Below, in pieces: positions 8,828 to 17,091 of a stretch of 57,347 bases of DNA. The stretch is from an uncultured Lachnospiraceae bacterium (lineage in GTDB: Bacteria > Bacillota > Clostridia > Lachnospirales > Lachnospiraceae): contig CAMNSZ010000017.1 in NCBI GenBank assembly GCA_946557105.1, forward strand, positions 1-57,347. The letters are read 5' to 3'. A program made the translations under genes and the position numbers. The notes beneath the pieces are model-generated. The model was not told the DNA's origin. It ran no database searches and saw only the letters and a program-made list of their open reading frames with translations. How positions within the stretch are numbered: the first letter of the stretch is position 1; each line of letters opens with the position of its first letter.

Positions 8828-11119
8828 CTACCGGTTTTCATCCAGATAAAGCTGCACCCTGTTCTCGATGACCTTAACGGCATTGTCCAGACTCTGGGTT
8901 TTGTTAAAGTAGTTTCCCGCCTCCTCACGGATAATCTTCTTGATATCCTCCGTATCACGGTATTCTGCCCTGCAGCTGTCCATAAAAGCAATATAATCTT
9001 CTACATAGCTGCTCCCGTCTTTCTTCAGAGGTATAAGCATATTTGTTATAGTGTCAAGCTCATACTTATCATCATTGCTTTCCGGAACCAGAGCCTCCCT
9101 CAGCACATCCTTGCGCATCAGATTCCGCCCGTCTTTGCTCTGGAACTCCTTGCCGTACATATACTGCAGGAAATCCGCAACCTCCTCCCAATGCTGCGTT
9201 TTGGCATTCACCACGATAAAGCCGTAGCACCCCAGAATGTTTCCGTTCCCGTCTTGTGTGGGAAAACCTGCAAAATGGGCATTTCCGTTATAATATCCCA
9301 TTAAGGAAGTATACTGTATAAGGCTTGCTCCCCACACCGCGTCTGCCAGATAAACCCCATCTGTTACCTGCCTTGCAGTCTCGTATTCCTCGTCCACATC
9401 AAGGTTACGGTGCTCCGATATTTGGCGTTCCCCTATCATCTCCAGCGTCTGGCGGAATAAATCATTATCAAAATCACACTTATTCTTCTCCCAGTCTATG
9501 AAAGGCATACTCGCCATATCCGACAATACCAGATAGTCCAGCATTTCCTCCTGCGTCAGGTTCTCCGGCAGGAAACGCCTTGCCCCCTGCTTCTTTTTCT
9601 GTTGCCACAGCTGCACCGCCTCCTCCAGGGTCCATGCCTCTCCCTGCCAGTTGCCGTCCACCGTTACCAGACTGTTGCCGCTTATTCCCCCGGGCAGACC
9701 CACTAGCTTTTCGCCCCGCAGCCCTGCCGTCATCACCCCTGCAAACAGCTGCTCCTTAGTGTTATCCTCCAGCACGTCCGCAAGGTCAGCCAACGCTCCT
9801 TTCGCATTCAGCTTATCCAAGTCTTCCATATGTACAAACAACAAGTCAGGGCCCTGATCCGATACCATCTGCGCCATAATACGCTCATAAAAGCTCTCTG
9901 CGTTTTCCCAATCCGATTCATATGCAATCTGACAGTCAGGATGCTCGATAGAGTATGTGGTGGCCGCGGACTTCACATTAAGGTCATGATACCACAGATT
10001 AGCCAGACGAAGAGTGCCTTCTGCCTCCCTTACAGGGCCAAAAAAGTACAGAACAGGCTTGTCCTCCTTTTCCGTCAGGGCAAGCAGCTCTCCAGCCTTA
10101 TTGATTCCGAGGGTAATAACAGTCTTCCTATAGTCGATTCCGTAATCCTTAAAGCTTATCAGATGATCAAAATCTCCGTTGGCGGGATTCCACAGCTTTA
10201 CCTCCGGATTCCAGTTTGAATAAAAAATTCCCTGCTCGTCTATAATCCCCGGATGATTGGCGGTAATGGCGGCCAGCTCTTTATCCTTGCCGGATTCCAT
10301 ATCAATATATACCGCCTTTTTACCTAAAAGCACCAACGGCGTGCCGTCCGGCAGGCGGCTATAGAGCCATGTTCTACCCTTTTCATCCAGTTCTATAGCG
10401 CGCAGCAGCTGGGCCTGACCCGGAACGTCCTTTTCCCCGAATATATACAGGTAAGGATCGTTTATGTCTTCTGTCAGCACATAGACATGCCCCTGAGAAT
10501 CGCACCATTGCTCCCTCCAGTACGACTGCGTCAGCTCCTTTGCCTGATTCAAATCCAGTACCCTGCTCTTTCGATCCTCCACGTCGTAAAACATTACATA
10601 ATCGTTTTCTTCCTGTCTGCAAAAAACGGCCAGCTCTCTGTCACTCACGGCTTCAATATCGTAAATCCATAAATCCTCCGACTCCTCCCAAAAGGGTTCC
10701 ACCATACTGACTTCCTTTGTTTCCCCCTCTATCCGGTATAACAGGTATCCGTACCTGTCTTCGTTTTGTTCCAGTATATACTTATCCATCAGATAAAATC
10801 TGCTTCCCAAACCAGTATACAGCGACCAAGTTTTCTCGGCAAAGACAAAATCCGGTTCCGGCTTTTCTATTACAAGGGTATCCAGACATCCCCAATTTTG
10901 ATGCCCTCTTGCCCCCTCTATAGGCATCTGAAGCCCACCCTGCATCCAGTCCGTGGGCTCCCATGTCTCCTCCTGCACACCTTCCGTTGCGGAAATGGTA
11001 CTATCCGTACCTATACTCCCGACAGGTTCTTCCCGACCCTGTTTCGTCCGACAGCCTACAAGCAGACCTATGGCGAGCGTTCCTATACATATCGCCGACA
11101 TAAGTCTTTTGTTTCTCAT
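8828..11119 (-). CDS. Lipoprotein with N-terminal propeller-like region and C-terminal solute-binding domain
   Basis: A 763-residue exported protein. The signal peptide ends in a lipobox (LLVGC, Cys23), so it should be anchored to the outer face of the membrane. Residues about 70-380 contain repeated strand-rich units with Trp, Tyr and Asp-Gly turns, suggesting a beta-propeller. From about 385 to the end it resembles a family 1 extracellular solute-binding protein ([32 protein letters not shown]). No ABC permease or ATPase gene is adjacent. It lies 30 bp after the SPFH gene, with GAGGAGG before the ATG. The ligand is unknown. Confidence 0.8.
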   Translation of the reverse strand: MRNKRLMSAICIGTLAIGLLVGCRTKQGREEPVGSIGTDSTISATEGVQEETWEPTDWMQGGLQMPIEGARGHQNWGCLDTLVIEKPEPDFVFAEKTWSLYTGLGSRFYLMDKYILEQNEDRYGYLLYRIEGETKEVSMVEPFWEESEDLWIYDIEAVSDRELAVFCRQEENDYVMFYDVEDRKSRVLDLNQAKELTQSYWREQWCDSQGHVYVLTEDINDPYLYIFGEKDVPGQAQLLRAIELDEKGRTWLYSRLPDGTPLVLLGKKAVYIDMESGKDKELAAITANHPGIIDEQGIFYSNWNPEVKLWNPANGDFDHLISFKDYGIDYRKTVITLGINKAGELLALTEKEDKPVLYFFGPVREAEGTLRLANLWYHDLNVKSAATTYSIEHPDCQIAYESDWENAESFYERIMAQMVSDQGPDLLFVHMEDLDKLNAKGALADLADVLEDNTKEQLFAGVMTAGLRGEKLVGLPGGISGNSLVTVDGNWQGEAWTLEEAVQLWQQKKKQGARRFLPENLTQEEMLDYLVLSDMASMPFIDWEKNKCDFDNDLFRQTLEMIGERQISEHRNLDVDEEYETARQVTDGVYLADAVWGASLIQYTSLMGYYNGNAHFAGFPTQDGNGNILGCYGFIVVNAKTQHWEEVADFLQYMYGKEFQSKDGRNLMRKDVLREALVPESNDDKYELDTITNMLIPLKKDGSSYVEDYIAFMDSCRAEYRDTEDIKKIIREEAGNYFNKTQSLDNAVKVIENRVQLYLDENR

Positions 11120-11148
11120 TTGTAACCCTCCTCTTTCGCAGTGTATGC

Positions 11149-12075
11149 CTACTGCGTTACGCTGCTCCCTTCCTTAAATGCAGCCGCAATGCTGGCAATG
11201 CCCTGAAGTTCTGCCGGCAGCAAAATGGTTGTTGCCTGACCATCTGCAACCTTCTCAAACGCCTCAAGGCTCTTAATTTTCAGAACCGCTTCGTCGGCCC
11301 CTGCCTCCTTCAGCATACGGATACCGTCTGCATTGGCCTGTTGTACCTTAAGGATTGCCTCCGCTTCACCCTCCGCCTCGCGAATCATTCTTTCCTTCTG
11401 TGCCTCCGCGCGGAGAATTGCAGATTGTTTCTCAGCCTCCGCACGTAAGATAGCGGATTCCTTTTCACCCTCTGCTACCAGAATATTCGCTTTCTTTTCA
11501 CCTTCTGCACGGGTTACGGCTTCACGTCTCTCACGCTCTGCTTTCATCTGCTTCTCCATGGCGTTTTGTATCTCCGCAGGCGGAATAATATTCTTAAGCT
11601 CCACACGATTTACCTTGATACCCCAAGGATCCGTAGCAATATCCAGTGCCGCTCTCATCTTGGTGTTAATCGTCTCACGGGAAGTCAGCGTCTGATCCAG
11701 CTCCAAATCGCCGATAATATTACGGAGTGTGGTAGCCGTAAGATTCTCGATGGCCATCATTGGATTTTCTACACCGTAAGTAAACAGCTTCGGGTCCGTA
11801 ATCTGATAAAATACAACCGTATCAATCCTCATGGTAACATTATCCTTAGTGATAACGGGCTGGGGAGGGAAATCGGCAACCTGCTCCTTCAAATTAACCC
11901 TTCTTGCCACCTTATCAATAAAAGGCACCTTGATATGAAAGCCCACGGACCATGTTCCCTGATAAGCCCCAAGGCGCTCCATAACATACGCCTGTGCCTG
12001 CGGTACGATTTTTATACAGGAAATAAAAATCAACAAAAGAATAGCTACAACAATTCCGATAATGATTAGTTCCAT
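11149..12075 (-). CDS. SPFH/stomatin-like membrane protein (QmcA/paraslipin type)
   Basis: A membrane-anchored scaffolding protein of 308 residues. One N-terminal transmembrane helix (about 3-24) is followed by the SPFH domain (residues 25-185, VPQAQAYVMERLGAY through VNRVELKNI). Next comes a long charged coiled coil of repeated AEGEK/AEAEK units (about 190-245), then an Ala-rich tail. These proteins form oligomers that organise membrane microdomains or regulate proteases. The gene directly follows an nfeD gene, the classic NfeD-SPFH pairing. AGAGG precedes the ATG. The tail continues into transcription of the lipoprotein gene. Confidence 0.93.
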   Translation of the reverse strand: MELIIIGIVVAILLLIFISCIKIVPQAQAYVMERLGAYQGTWSVGFHIKVPFIDKVARRVNLKEQVADFPPQPVITKDNVTMRIDTVVFYQITDPKLFTYGVENPMMAIENLTATTLRNIIGDLELDQTLTSRETINTKMRAALDIATDPWGIKVNRVELKNIIPPAEIQNAMEKQMKAERERREAVTRAEGEKKANILVAEGEKESAILRAEAEKQSAILRAEAQKERMIREAEGEAEAILKVQQANADGIRMLKEAGADEAVLKIKSLEAFEKVADGQATTILLPAELQGIASIAAAFKEGSSVTQ

Positions 12076-12172
12076 ACTTTACCTCTTTCTGTGCCTTTAT
12101 GTGCGGCACTCACTTGTTTTTACCCGCCCTTATACGCGGGGAACATCCCTTCGCCAATCAGGCTTTAGTCGA

Positions 12173-12697
12173 TCAGGCTTTGGTATCTTTTAAGCTGCTG
12201 CCAGACTCTTTACTTACGTCGCCTGCAGAAGAAGACTGTGATTGCGGATGCAGCTGTGCCTGCATATTCTCACGTACAATCAGCTTAACGCCGTTGATTG
12301 CCACGACATCCACCACTACTCCTACGGGTAGCTTCCGCTTATCATCATGGCTTCTTGCACTCCATTCCTGCCCGCCGACCGTGACCTGCCCAATTCCCTG
12401 CAGATTATCAATCTCGCTGATAACAATTGCCTGTCTGCCCACAAGGCTTTCCACATTGGTTCTCACCCTGTCCTTGTTGAAATATCTGACCGCAATCGGT
12501 CTGGTGAAAAACAACAGCAGCAGTGATACCAACAAAAACAAGACAATCTGTACACCCACAGGCGCATGGAGCGCAGCCGCTATCACCGCTACCAGTGCGC
12601 CGCCGGCAAACCAGATGGATGTCAGCCCCATTGTCACTACCTCAACCACTATTGTAATAATCAATACAATCAACCAAAAAATCATCATATTGTCCAT
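12173..12697 (-). CDS. NfeD family membrane protein
   Basis: A short-form NfeD of 174 residues without the ClpP-like protease domain. Hydrophobic helices occupy roughly residues 4-24 and 30-65. A cytosolic or surface OB-fold follows (VGRQAIVISEIDNLQGIGQV through VVVDVVAINGVKLIV, about 90-145) and then a Ser/Gln/Lys-rich tail. NfeD proteins partner with SPFH proteins, and the SPFH gene is next on the same strand, 97 bp away. AAGGAG before the ATG at 12697 decides the start. A TTGCCG/TAATAT promoter lies just upstream, so this gene likely heads the operon. Confidence 0.92.
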   Translation of the reverse strand: MDNMMIFWLIVLIITIVVEVVTMGLTSIWFAGGALVAVIAAALHAPVGVQIVLFLLVSLLLLFFTRPIAVRYFNKDRVRTNVESLVGRQAIVISEIDNLQGIGQVTVGGQEWSARSHDDKRKLPVGVVVDVVAINGVKLIVRENMQAQLHPQSQSSSAGDVSKESGSSLKDTKA

Positions 12698-12746
12698 TCT
12701 ATCGCTCCTTATATATAATATACACAACGACTTGCTTCTATAAACA

Positions 12747-12775
12747 ATATTACTACAAAACTCTTCTTGCGGCAA
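12747..12775 (-). promoter_or_regulatory. Candidate vegetative promoter for nfeD-SPFH operon
   Basis: On the minus strand TTGCCG (12775-12770) and TAATAT (12752-12747) are separated by exactly 17 bp. The start would fall about 45 nt before the nfeD ATG. Confidence 0.6.
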
Positions 12776-12848
12776 TCACTTTATACTTACATTCATTTCC
12801 ATGAGTCAGCCCTTGACCATAATATCCGCCCTTTTCCACAAGAAAAAA

Positions 12849-12878
12849 GAAGCAGCGCCGCTGCCTCTTTTTTCTTAA
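12849..12878 (-). terminator. Rho-independent terminator of the SH3b/SleB-like gene
   Basis: A GC-rich stem (GAGGCAGC/GCTGCTTC on the minus strand) with a three-base loop is followed by CTTTTTTCT. It begins about 20 bp after the hydrolase stop codon. The plus strand also has a T-run, so it could work both ways. Confidence 0.85.
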
Positions 12879-12888
12879 ATTATTGCCG

Positions 12889-13977
12889 TTAATAAAATAC
12901 ATGATTCCCGATGACAAGACCTTCGCGTCCGTTGTTACGACGGAAATGGGTTAAATCTCCCACATTGGAGGTTCCTGAAAGGGCATCCTCCGCCGCCTTT
13001 ATACAGCTGTCGTAAATCTTGCCCGATTCATAAACGCGGTTCACCTTACCGCTCATAGCCGGAGTAAACTGGCCCGAAGCATATATAACGCCGTGAATGG
13101 TATCCGGATAAGCTCCGCTCCGCACACGGTTCATAACTACCGCGCCGACTGCCACCTGACCTTCGTAGCTCTCGCCGCCCGCCTCGCATTGAATCAACGC
13201 CGCAAGCAGCAATGTGGTATCCGCATCCGTTGTATACTCGCCGTAATTTACATGGCGCTTTGCCTCGCGCTCCGCCTCTTCTCTTATCTTAATCTCTTCC
13301 ATTGTCTCGCCTGCGTCAATCTGAAAATCCAAGACGACATATTCGGCGGATACATAGCCGTCATTTCCCTCGTAATCAATACATATCCAGTCCTCTTCCT
13401 CCGCGTCGTCTCCGGTATTTAAAACCTCGACTATTTCTCCCTCGGGAAGCAGTCCGTAAATCTGTGCCTCTGTGTTCGGCTCCGTTCGCACACGCAGAGT
13501 CTGCGTATCAATAGTGGCAATCATTTTACCCACATCATTTGCCAAAGCCTTGGCTTCATCATCAAAGAGCAAATACTCGTCCTTCGCCCAACCGATTATA
13601 TTGCCAGATTGTAATTTCGTCCAGCCATCCTTTCTCTCCAAAATAGTTCCGCCACAGTCCTTATACAGCTTGCCGACTTTTTCGGCCTCCTCACTTGCTT
13701 CACTTCTTACGTTCAAGGCATTCTTGACGTTTGCCATTACCAAAGTGGATTTCTCCTCCTCGGTGTCCACGTTAAGATTTAGCTCCCTTGCCGTCGCATT
13801 GATAATCTCGGTTGTGTCTGCCGCACCCGGTTCCAAAATCGCTGCAACACCACCATTTAGTTCGCTTAGGTAATTTTCGTTTCTGCCGGCCTGTGCGGTC
13901 ATGCCTGCTGCCGCTGCCATGGATAAGGATAAGACCAATCCCGTCAGCGCCGCAAGCAGCCTTCTGCTTCTTGCCAT
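12889..13977 (-). CDS. Secreted SH3b-SH3b-SleB-type cell-wall hydrolase
   Basis: A 362-residue exported protein. A signal peptide with an Ala-rich core (about 1-31) is followed by two bacterial SH3 domains (about 80-140 and 155-215, ALNVRSEASEEAE and LRVRTEPNTEA). A short charged linker then leads to a C-terminal Hydrolase_2/SleB-like domain (about 255-362) with the catalytic glutamate in IQCEAGGESYEG. SleB enzymes are lytic transglycosylases of spore cortex, but this family also serves vegetative cells. The TTGACA/TATGAT promoter upstream suggests vegetative expression. GGAG before the ATG at 13977 decides the start. Confidence 0.9.
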   Translation of the reverse strand: MARSRRLLAALTGLVLSLSMAAAAGMTAQAGRNENYLSELNGGVAAILEPGAADTTEIINATARELNLNVDTEEEKSTLVMANVKNALNVRSEASEEAEKVGKLYKDCGGTILERKDGWTKLQSGNIIGWAKDEYLLFDDEAKALANDVGKMIATIDTQTLRVRTEPNTEAQIYGLLPEGEIVEVLNTGDDAEEEDWICIDYEGNDGYVSAEYVVLDFQIDAGETMEEIKIREEAEREAKRHVNYGEYTTDADTTLLLAALIQCEAGGESYEGQVAVGAVVMNRVRSGAYPDTIHGVIYASGQFTPAMSGKVNRVYESGKIYDSCIKAAEDALSGTSNVGDLTHFRRNNGREGLVIGNHVFY

Positions 13978-14081
13978 TTTCTTCTCCAATCCTGCACTGT
14001 TTCACAGCACATATTTTCAAAAATCTAACTGCTGAAATTGTATCACCTTTATAACTAATTTATTACAATTTTATTAAATTT

Positions 14082-14101
14082 GTTATGAAATGTATCATAA
14101 C
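14082..14101. repeat. Inverted repeat overlapping the -10 of the SH3b/SleB-like gene
   Basis: GTTATGA (14082-14088) and TCATAAC (14095-14101) flank six bases. The right arm overlaps the -10 element and the left arm the expected start point, a position suited to a repressor operator. Confidence 0.4.
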
Positions 14102-14122
14102 AGAAAGCTTTTTTTTTGTCAA
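14094..14122 (-). promoter_or_regulatory. Strong vegetative promoter for the SH3b/SleB-like gene
   Basis: On the minus strand a perfect TTGACA (14122-14117) and TATGAT (14099-14094) are separated by 17 bp. The predicted leader is about 110 nt. Confidence 0.75.
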
Positions 14123-14220
14123 GTTTTAGAAGCAAATAACTGAAAGACGTCTTACACTCAAGTATTATCGGCAATTTTGCAGCTTTTATAACCGGTTTTT
14201 GCACAAAACAGTTTACAAAT

Positions 14221-15018
14221 TTATAGCTCCTTCGATTTCTCCATACATGCTTCCATAGCATCCATAACTGCCGCACGCATTCCCTTTTCCTCCAATACCC
14301 TTACGGCTTGGATAGTGGTTCCGCCGGGAGAGCAGACCATATCCTTCAATTCTCCCGGATGCATGCCTGTCTCCAAAACCATTTTTGCGCTGCCAAGCAC
14401 GGACTGCGCTGCAAATTCATAAGCCTGCTTTCTGGGCATACCGGCCGCCACCGCTTGGTCGGCCATCGCTTCAATAAACATAAATACATAAGCGGGAGAG
14501 CTTCCACTTACGCCCACCACCGCGTCCATAAGACGCTCCGGCACTACACTCGCCGTTCCGAAAGACCTTAACAGGATAAGTACCTTCTCCAGCTCCTCCT
14601 CCGTGACATTTTCACCCACGCACACTCCGGTGCAGCCCTCCAGAACTAACGCGGGAGTGTTCGGCATACAGCGTATCAGCCTACAACCGGACTTACCGAA
14701 CGCCTCCCGCAAATAATCAAGCGTTTTACCCGGGGCAATGCTCACAATCAGGCAATCTTCCTTGACGACGTCTCTTATTTCAGAGATTACCTCCTGAAAA
14801 AATACAGGCTTTACGGCAAGGAACAGGATATCCGCCCGCTCTGCCACCTCTCTGTTATTTTTCGCAATGGTAATGTCAAATCTTGTTTTAATCTTGTCCT
14901 TAGTTTCGCTTGTCTTAGCCGAACCGATAATGTCTGCCGCCGCTACCCTTTTCTCCTTTAAAATGCCTCCTATCATAGCTGTCGCCATATTTCCCAGTCC
15001 TATAAATCCAACCTTCAT
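14221..15018 (-). CDS. proC: Pyrroline-5-carboxylate reductase
   Basis: It performs the last step of proline synthesis, reducing pyrroline-5-carboxylate with NAD(P)H. The 265-residue protein starts with a Rossmann motif (GFIGLGNMATAMIGG). The substrate-binding signature GSSPAYVFMFIEAMADQAV lies near residues 165-185, and CSPGGTTIQAV near 225. The ATG at 15018 has AGGATAATGAGG upstream; the ATG two codons earlier (15024) is nearly as good. It is the last gene of the dnaE-pfkA-spoU-proC run. No clear terminator follows, and the next promoter is about 100 bp downstream. Confidence 0.95.
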   Translation of the reverse strand: MKVGFIGLGNMATAMIGGILKEKRVAAADIIGSAKTSETKDKIKTRFDITIAKNNREVAERADILFLAVKPVFFQEVISEIRDVVKEDCLIVSIAPGKTLDYLREAFGKSGCRLIRCMPNTPALVLEGCTGVCVGENVTEEELEKVLILLRSFGTASVVPERLMDAVVGVSGSSPAYVFMFIEAMADQAVAAGMPRKQAYEFAAQSVLGSAKMVLETGMHPGELKDMVCSPGGTTIQAVRVLEEKGMRAAVMDAMEACMEKSKEL

Positions 15019-15133
15019 CCTCATTATCCTTTCCCGCACAAGCCCTTGCCGCATGAAAATAGTTTCAAGTACGTAAGGTTTACATTTTTAAGCTTAGCGA
15101 TTTATCTCAAATCTTTTACTATGATTATAACGC

Positions 15134-15934
15134 TTAATTTCTCTGCCTATGAGCCTCATACATCAAAACAGCCGCCGCTACCGCCGCATTCAGGGATTCA
15201 ACCCTGCCTTCCATAGGTATTTTTATGTAGCGCTCTGCCAGTCTTGCCGCCTCCTTTGACAGCCCGCCCCCCTCGTTGCCTATCAGGAAGGCTGTAGGCT
15301 CTTTATAGGAAATGTCCTGATAATAGGTCTTTCCCTCCAAATGCGCCGCATAAGTATGGATTCCCTCCTTATGAAGACTCTCCATAGCCTCCTGTATGCT
15401 GTCCACATACGCAAAAGGCACTCGGAAAACAGAGCCCATTGTCGCTCGTATCGTCTTCGGATTAAATACGTCCACCGTTCCTTCAGTCATGATAACGCCG
15501 GTTATACCCGCGCCCTCACCCGTTCTTAAAATGGTTCCCAGATTTCCGGGATCCTGTAAATTTTCCAAAATAACAAACAAGGGCTTTTCCTGCTTCAACA
15601 ATCTGCGGAAATCATACTCCGGCCTCTTTAATACACATAATATCCCCTGCGGTGTCTGCGTGTCCGACATTTTGGCAAAAACCTCGTCGGACACCACCTC
15701 GTAGCCGCTTATCTGCAGCTTCCGCCATATATTATGGTTTTTCGCCGTCCTATCGTCTAAAAACCTTTTTTCCGTTTCCTCGGAAACATATGCCTCCACA
15801 ATGCTATCCGCAGGCGCTTCCTCATACATCTTGAAGCCTTCAGCCAAAAAAATCCCGTCTCTACGGCGCTCCTTTGCCTTCGTCTGCCACAAAACCACCT
15901 GTTTCACTTTCCCATTTGCATTGCTGGTAATCAT
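15134..15934 (-). CDS. SpoU/TrmH-family RNA 2'-O-methyltransferase
   Basis: A SAM-dependent ribose methyltransferase acting on rRNA or tRNA. The 266-residue protein has an N-terminal substrate-binding domain (about 1-100). The SPOUT knot domain shows all three motifs: NLQDPGNLGTILRT, IGNEGGGLSKEA and IPMEGRVESLNAAVAAAVLMYE. The exact nucleotide target cannot be told from sequence; RlmB-like 23S rRNA activity is likely. GGAGGATTAGT before the ATG at 15934 decides the start and excludes 36 upstream codons. It lies between pfkA and proC on the same strand. Confidence 0.93.
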   Translation of the reverse strand: MITSNANGKVKQVVLWQTKAKERRRDGIFLAEGFKMYEEAPADSIVEAYVSEETEKRFLDDRTAKNHNIWRKLQISGYEVVSDEVFAKMSDTQTPQGILCVLKRPEYDFRRLLKQEKPLFVILENLQDPGNLGTILRTGEGAGITGVIMTEGTVDVFNPKTIRATMGSVFRVPFAYVDSIQEAMESLHKEGIHTYAAHLEGKTYYQDISYKEPTAFLIGNEGGGLSKEAARLAERYIKIPMEGRVESLNAAVAAAVLMYEAHRQRN

Positions 15935-16057
15935 ACTAATCCTCCGTTTCAAAGCCTCAAACTGCCGATTGATACCGCTTCTTTCATATAGAAACAAAGC
16001 GGTTATTCCTTCTATATTCCGAAAGAACAGCCGCCTTGCCAATCCTTTATTTCACCA

Positions 16058-17032
16058 TTACACGGACAATAAATACGCTACTTTAAACTGATACTCATTA
16101 ATGCACTTCTCCATATTCAAAGCGTCTTCTATATCAAAATCAATGAACTCGCCATGCTGATAGCCCACAACCCGGTTTGTCTTACCCTGTAGTAAAGTGT
16201 CAACCGCATAAGCTCCCATTATGGACGCATAAAAACGATCCTTCGCGCTGGGACTGCCGCCGCGCTGCATGTAACCCAGAATCGTGGCGCGGGTCTCGAT
16301 ACCCGTTGCCGCCTCAATACGTCTTGCCATGGATGTGGAATGACCGATACCCTCCGCATTAATGATAAGATGATGCGTCTTACCCTTCTTGCGGTTTTCA
16401 ATGATATTATTAATTATATCCTGCTCATTAAAGTCGTATTTCTCAGGAAGCAAAATATCCTCCGCACCATTGGCAATACCGCACCAAAGGGCAATATATC
16501 CGGCATTTCGCCCCATAACCTCAATTATACTGCATCTCTCATGGGAGGAGGATGTATCCTTTACCTTATCAATCGCCTGCATAGCGGTATTCACTGCCGT
16601 GTCAAAACCGATTGTATACTCCGTACATGCGATATCTAAATCAATGGTGCCGGGAAGACCGATTGTATTTACGCCTAATCTTGACAAAGCCTGCGCCCCC
16701 CGGTAAGAGCCGTCTCCGCCAATCACAACAATGCCGTCAATCCCGTGCTTTTTGCAGATTTCCGCCCCCTTCTGTTGGCCCTCCTTTGTCTTAAACTCCT
16801 TACATCTTGCGGTACCCAGTATGGTTCCTCCCCGCTGAATAATATCGGAGACATTTCTTGCTTCCATATCTATAATTTCTTCATTTAACAGTCCCTGATA
16901 ACCCTTTTTAATTCCTTTTACCTTAATTCCTCTCGCAATCGCCGTACGAACTACCGCGCGGATTGCCGCATTCATGCCCGGTGCATCCCCACCACTTGTA
17001 AGCACGCCTATTGTCTTGATTTCCTTTGCCAT
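16058..17032 (-). CDS. pfkA: ATP-dependent 6-phosphofructokinase
   Basis: It phosphorylates fructose 6-phosphate, the committed step of glycolysis. The 324-residue protein has the N-terminal GVLTSGGDAPGMNAAIR. GGDGSYRGA carries the glycine that marks ATP rather than pyrophosphate use, and EVMGRNAGYIAL is in the substrate site. The catalytic segment reads GTIDLDI instead of the usual GTIDNDI: both aspartates are kept and the middle Asn is Leu. AGGAGG before the ATG at 17032 fixes the start. It follows dnaE by 59 bp, a common order in clostridia. Confidence 0.95.
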   Translation of the reverse strand: MAKEIKTIGVLTSGGDAPGMNAAIRAVVRTAIARGIKVKGIKKGYQGLLNEEIIDMEARNVSDIIQRGGTILGTARCKEFKTKEGQQKGAEICKKHGIDGIVVIGGDGSYRGAQALSRLGVNTIGLPGTIDLDIACTEYTIGFDTAVNTAMQAIDKVKDTSSSHERCSIIEVMGRNAGYIALWCGIANGAEDILLPEKYDFNEQDIINNIIENRKKGKTHHLIINAEGIGHSTSMARRIEAATGIETRATILGYMQRGGSPSAKDRFYASIMGAYAVDTLLQGKTNRVVGYQHGEFIDFDIEDALNMEKCINEYQFKVAYLLSV

Positions 17033-17091
17033 GATGCCACCTCCTAAAGTGAATCCAAGTATTTCCTTGAACATCTATTTTAATCTATTTC

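Noticed and set aside
14165..14188. GCCGATAA with an upstream TAAA on the minus strand before the SH3b/SleB-like gene
   Set aside because: The spacing is only 12 bp, too short for a sigma-28 promoter, and a strong TTGACA/TATGAT promoter lies closer to the gene.
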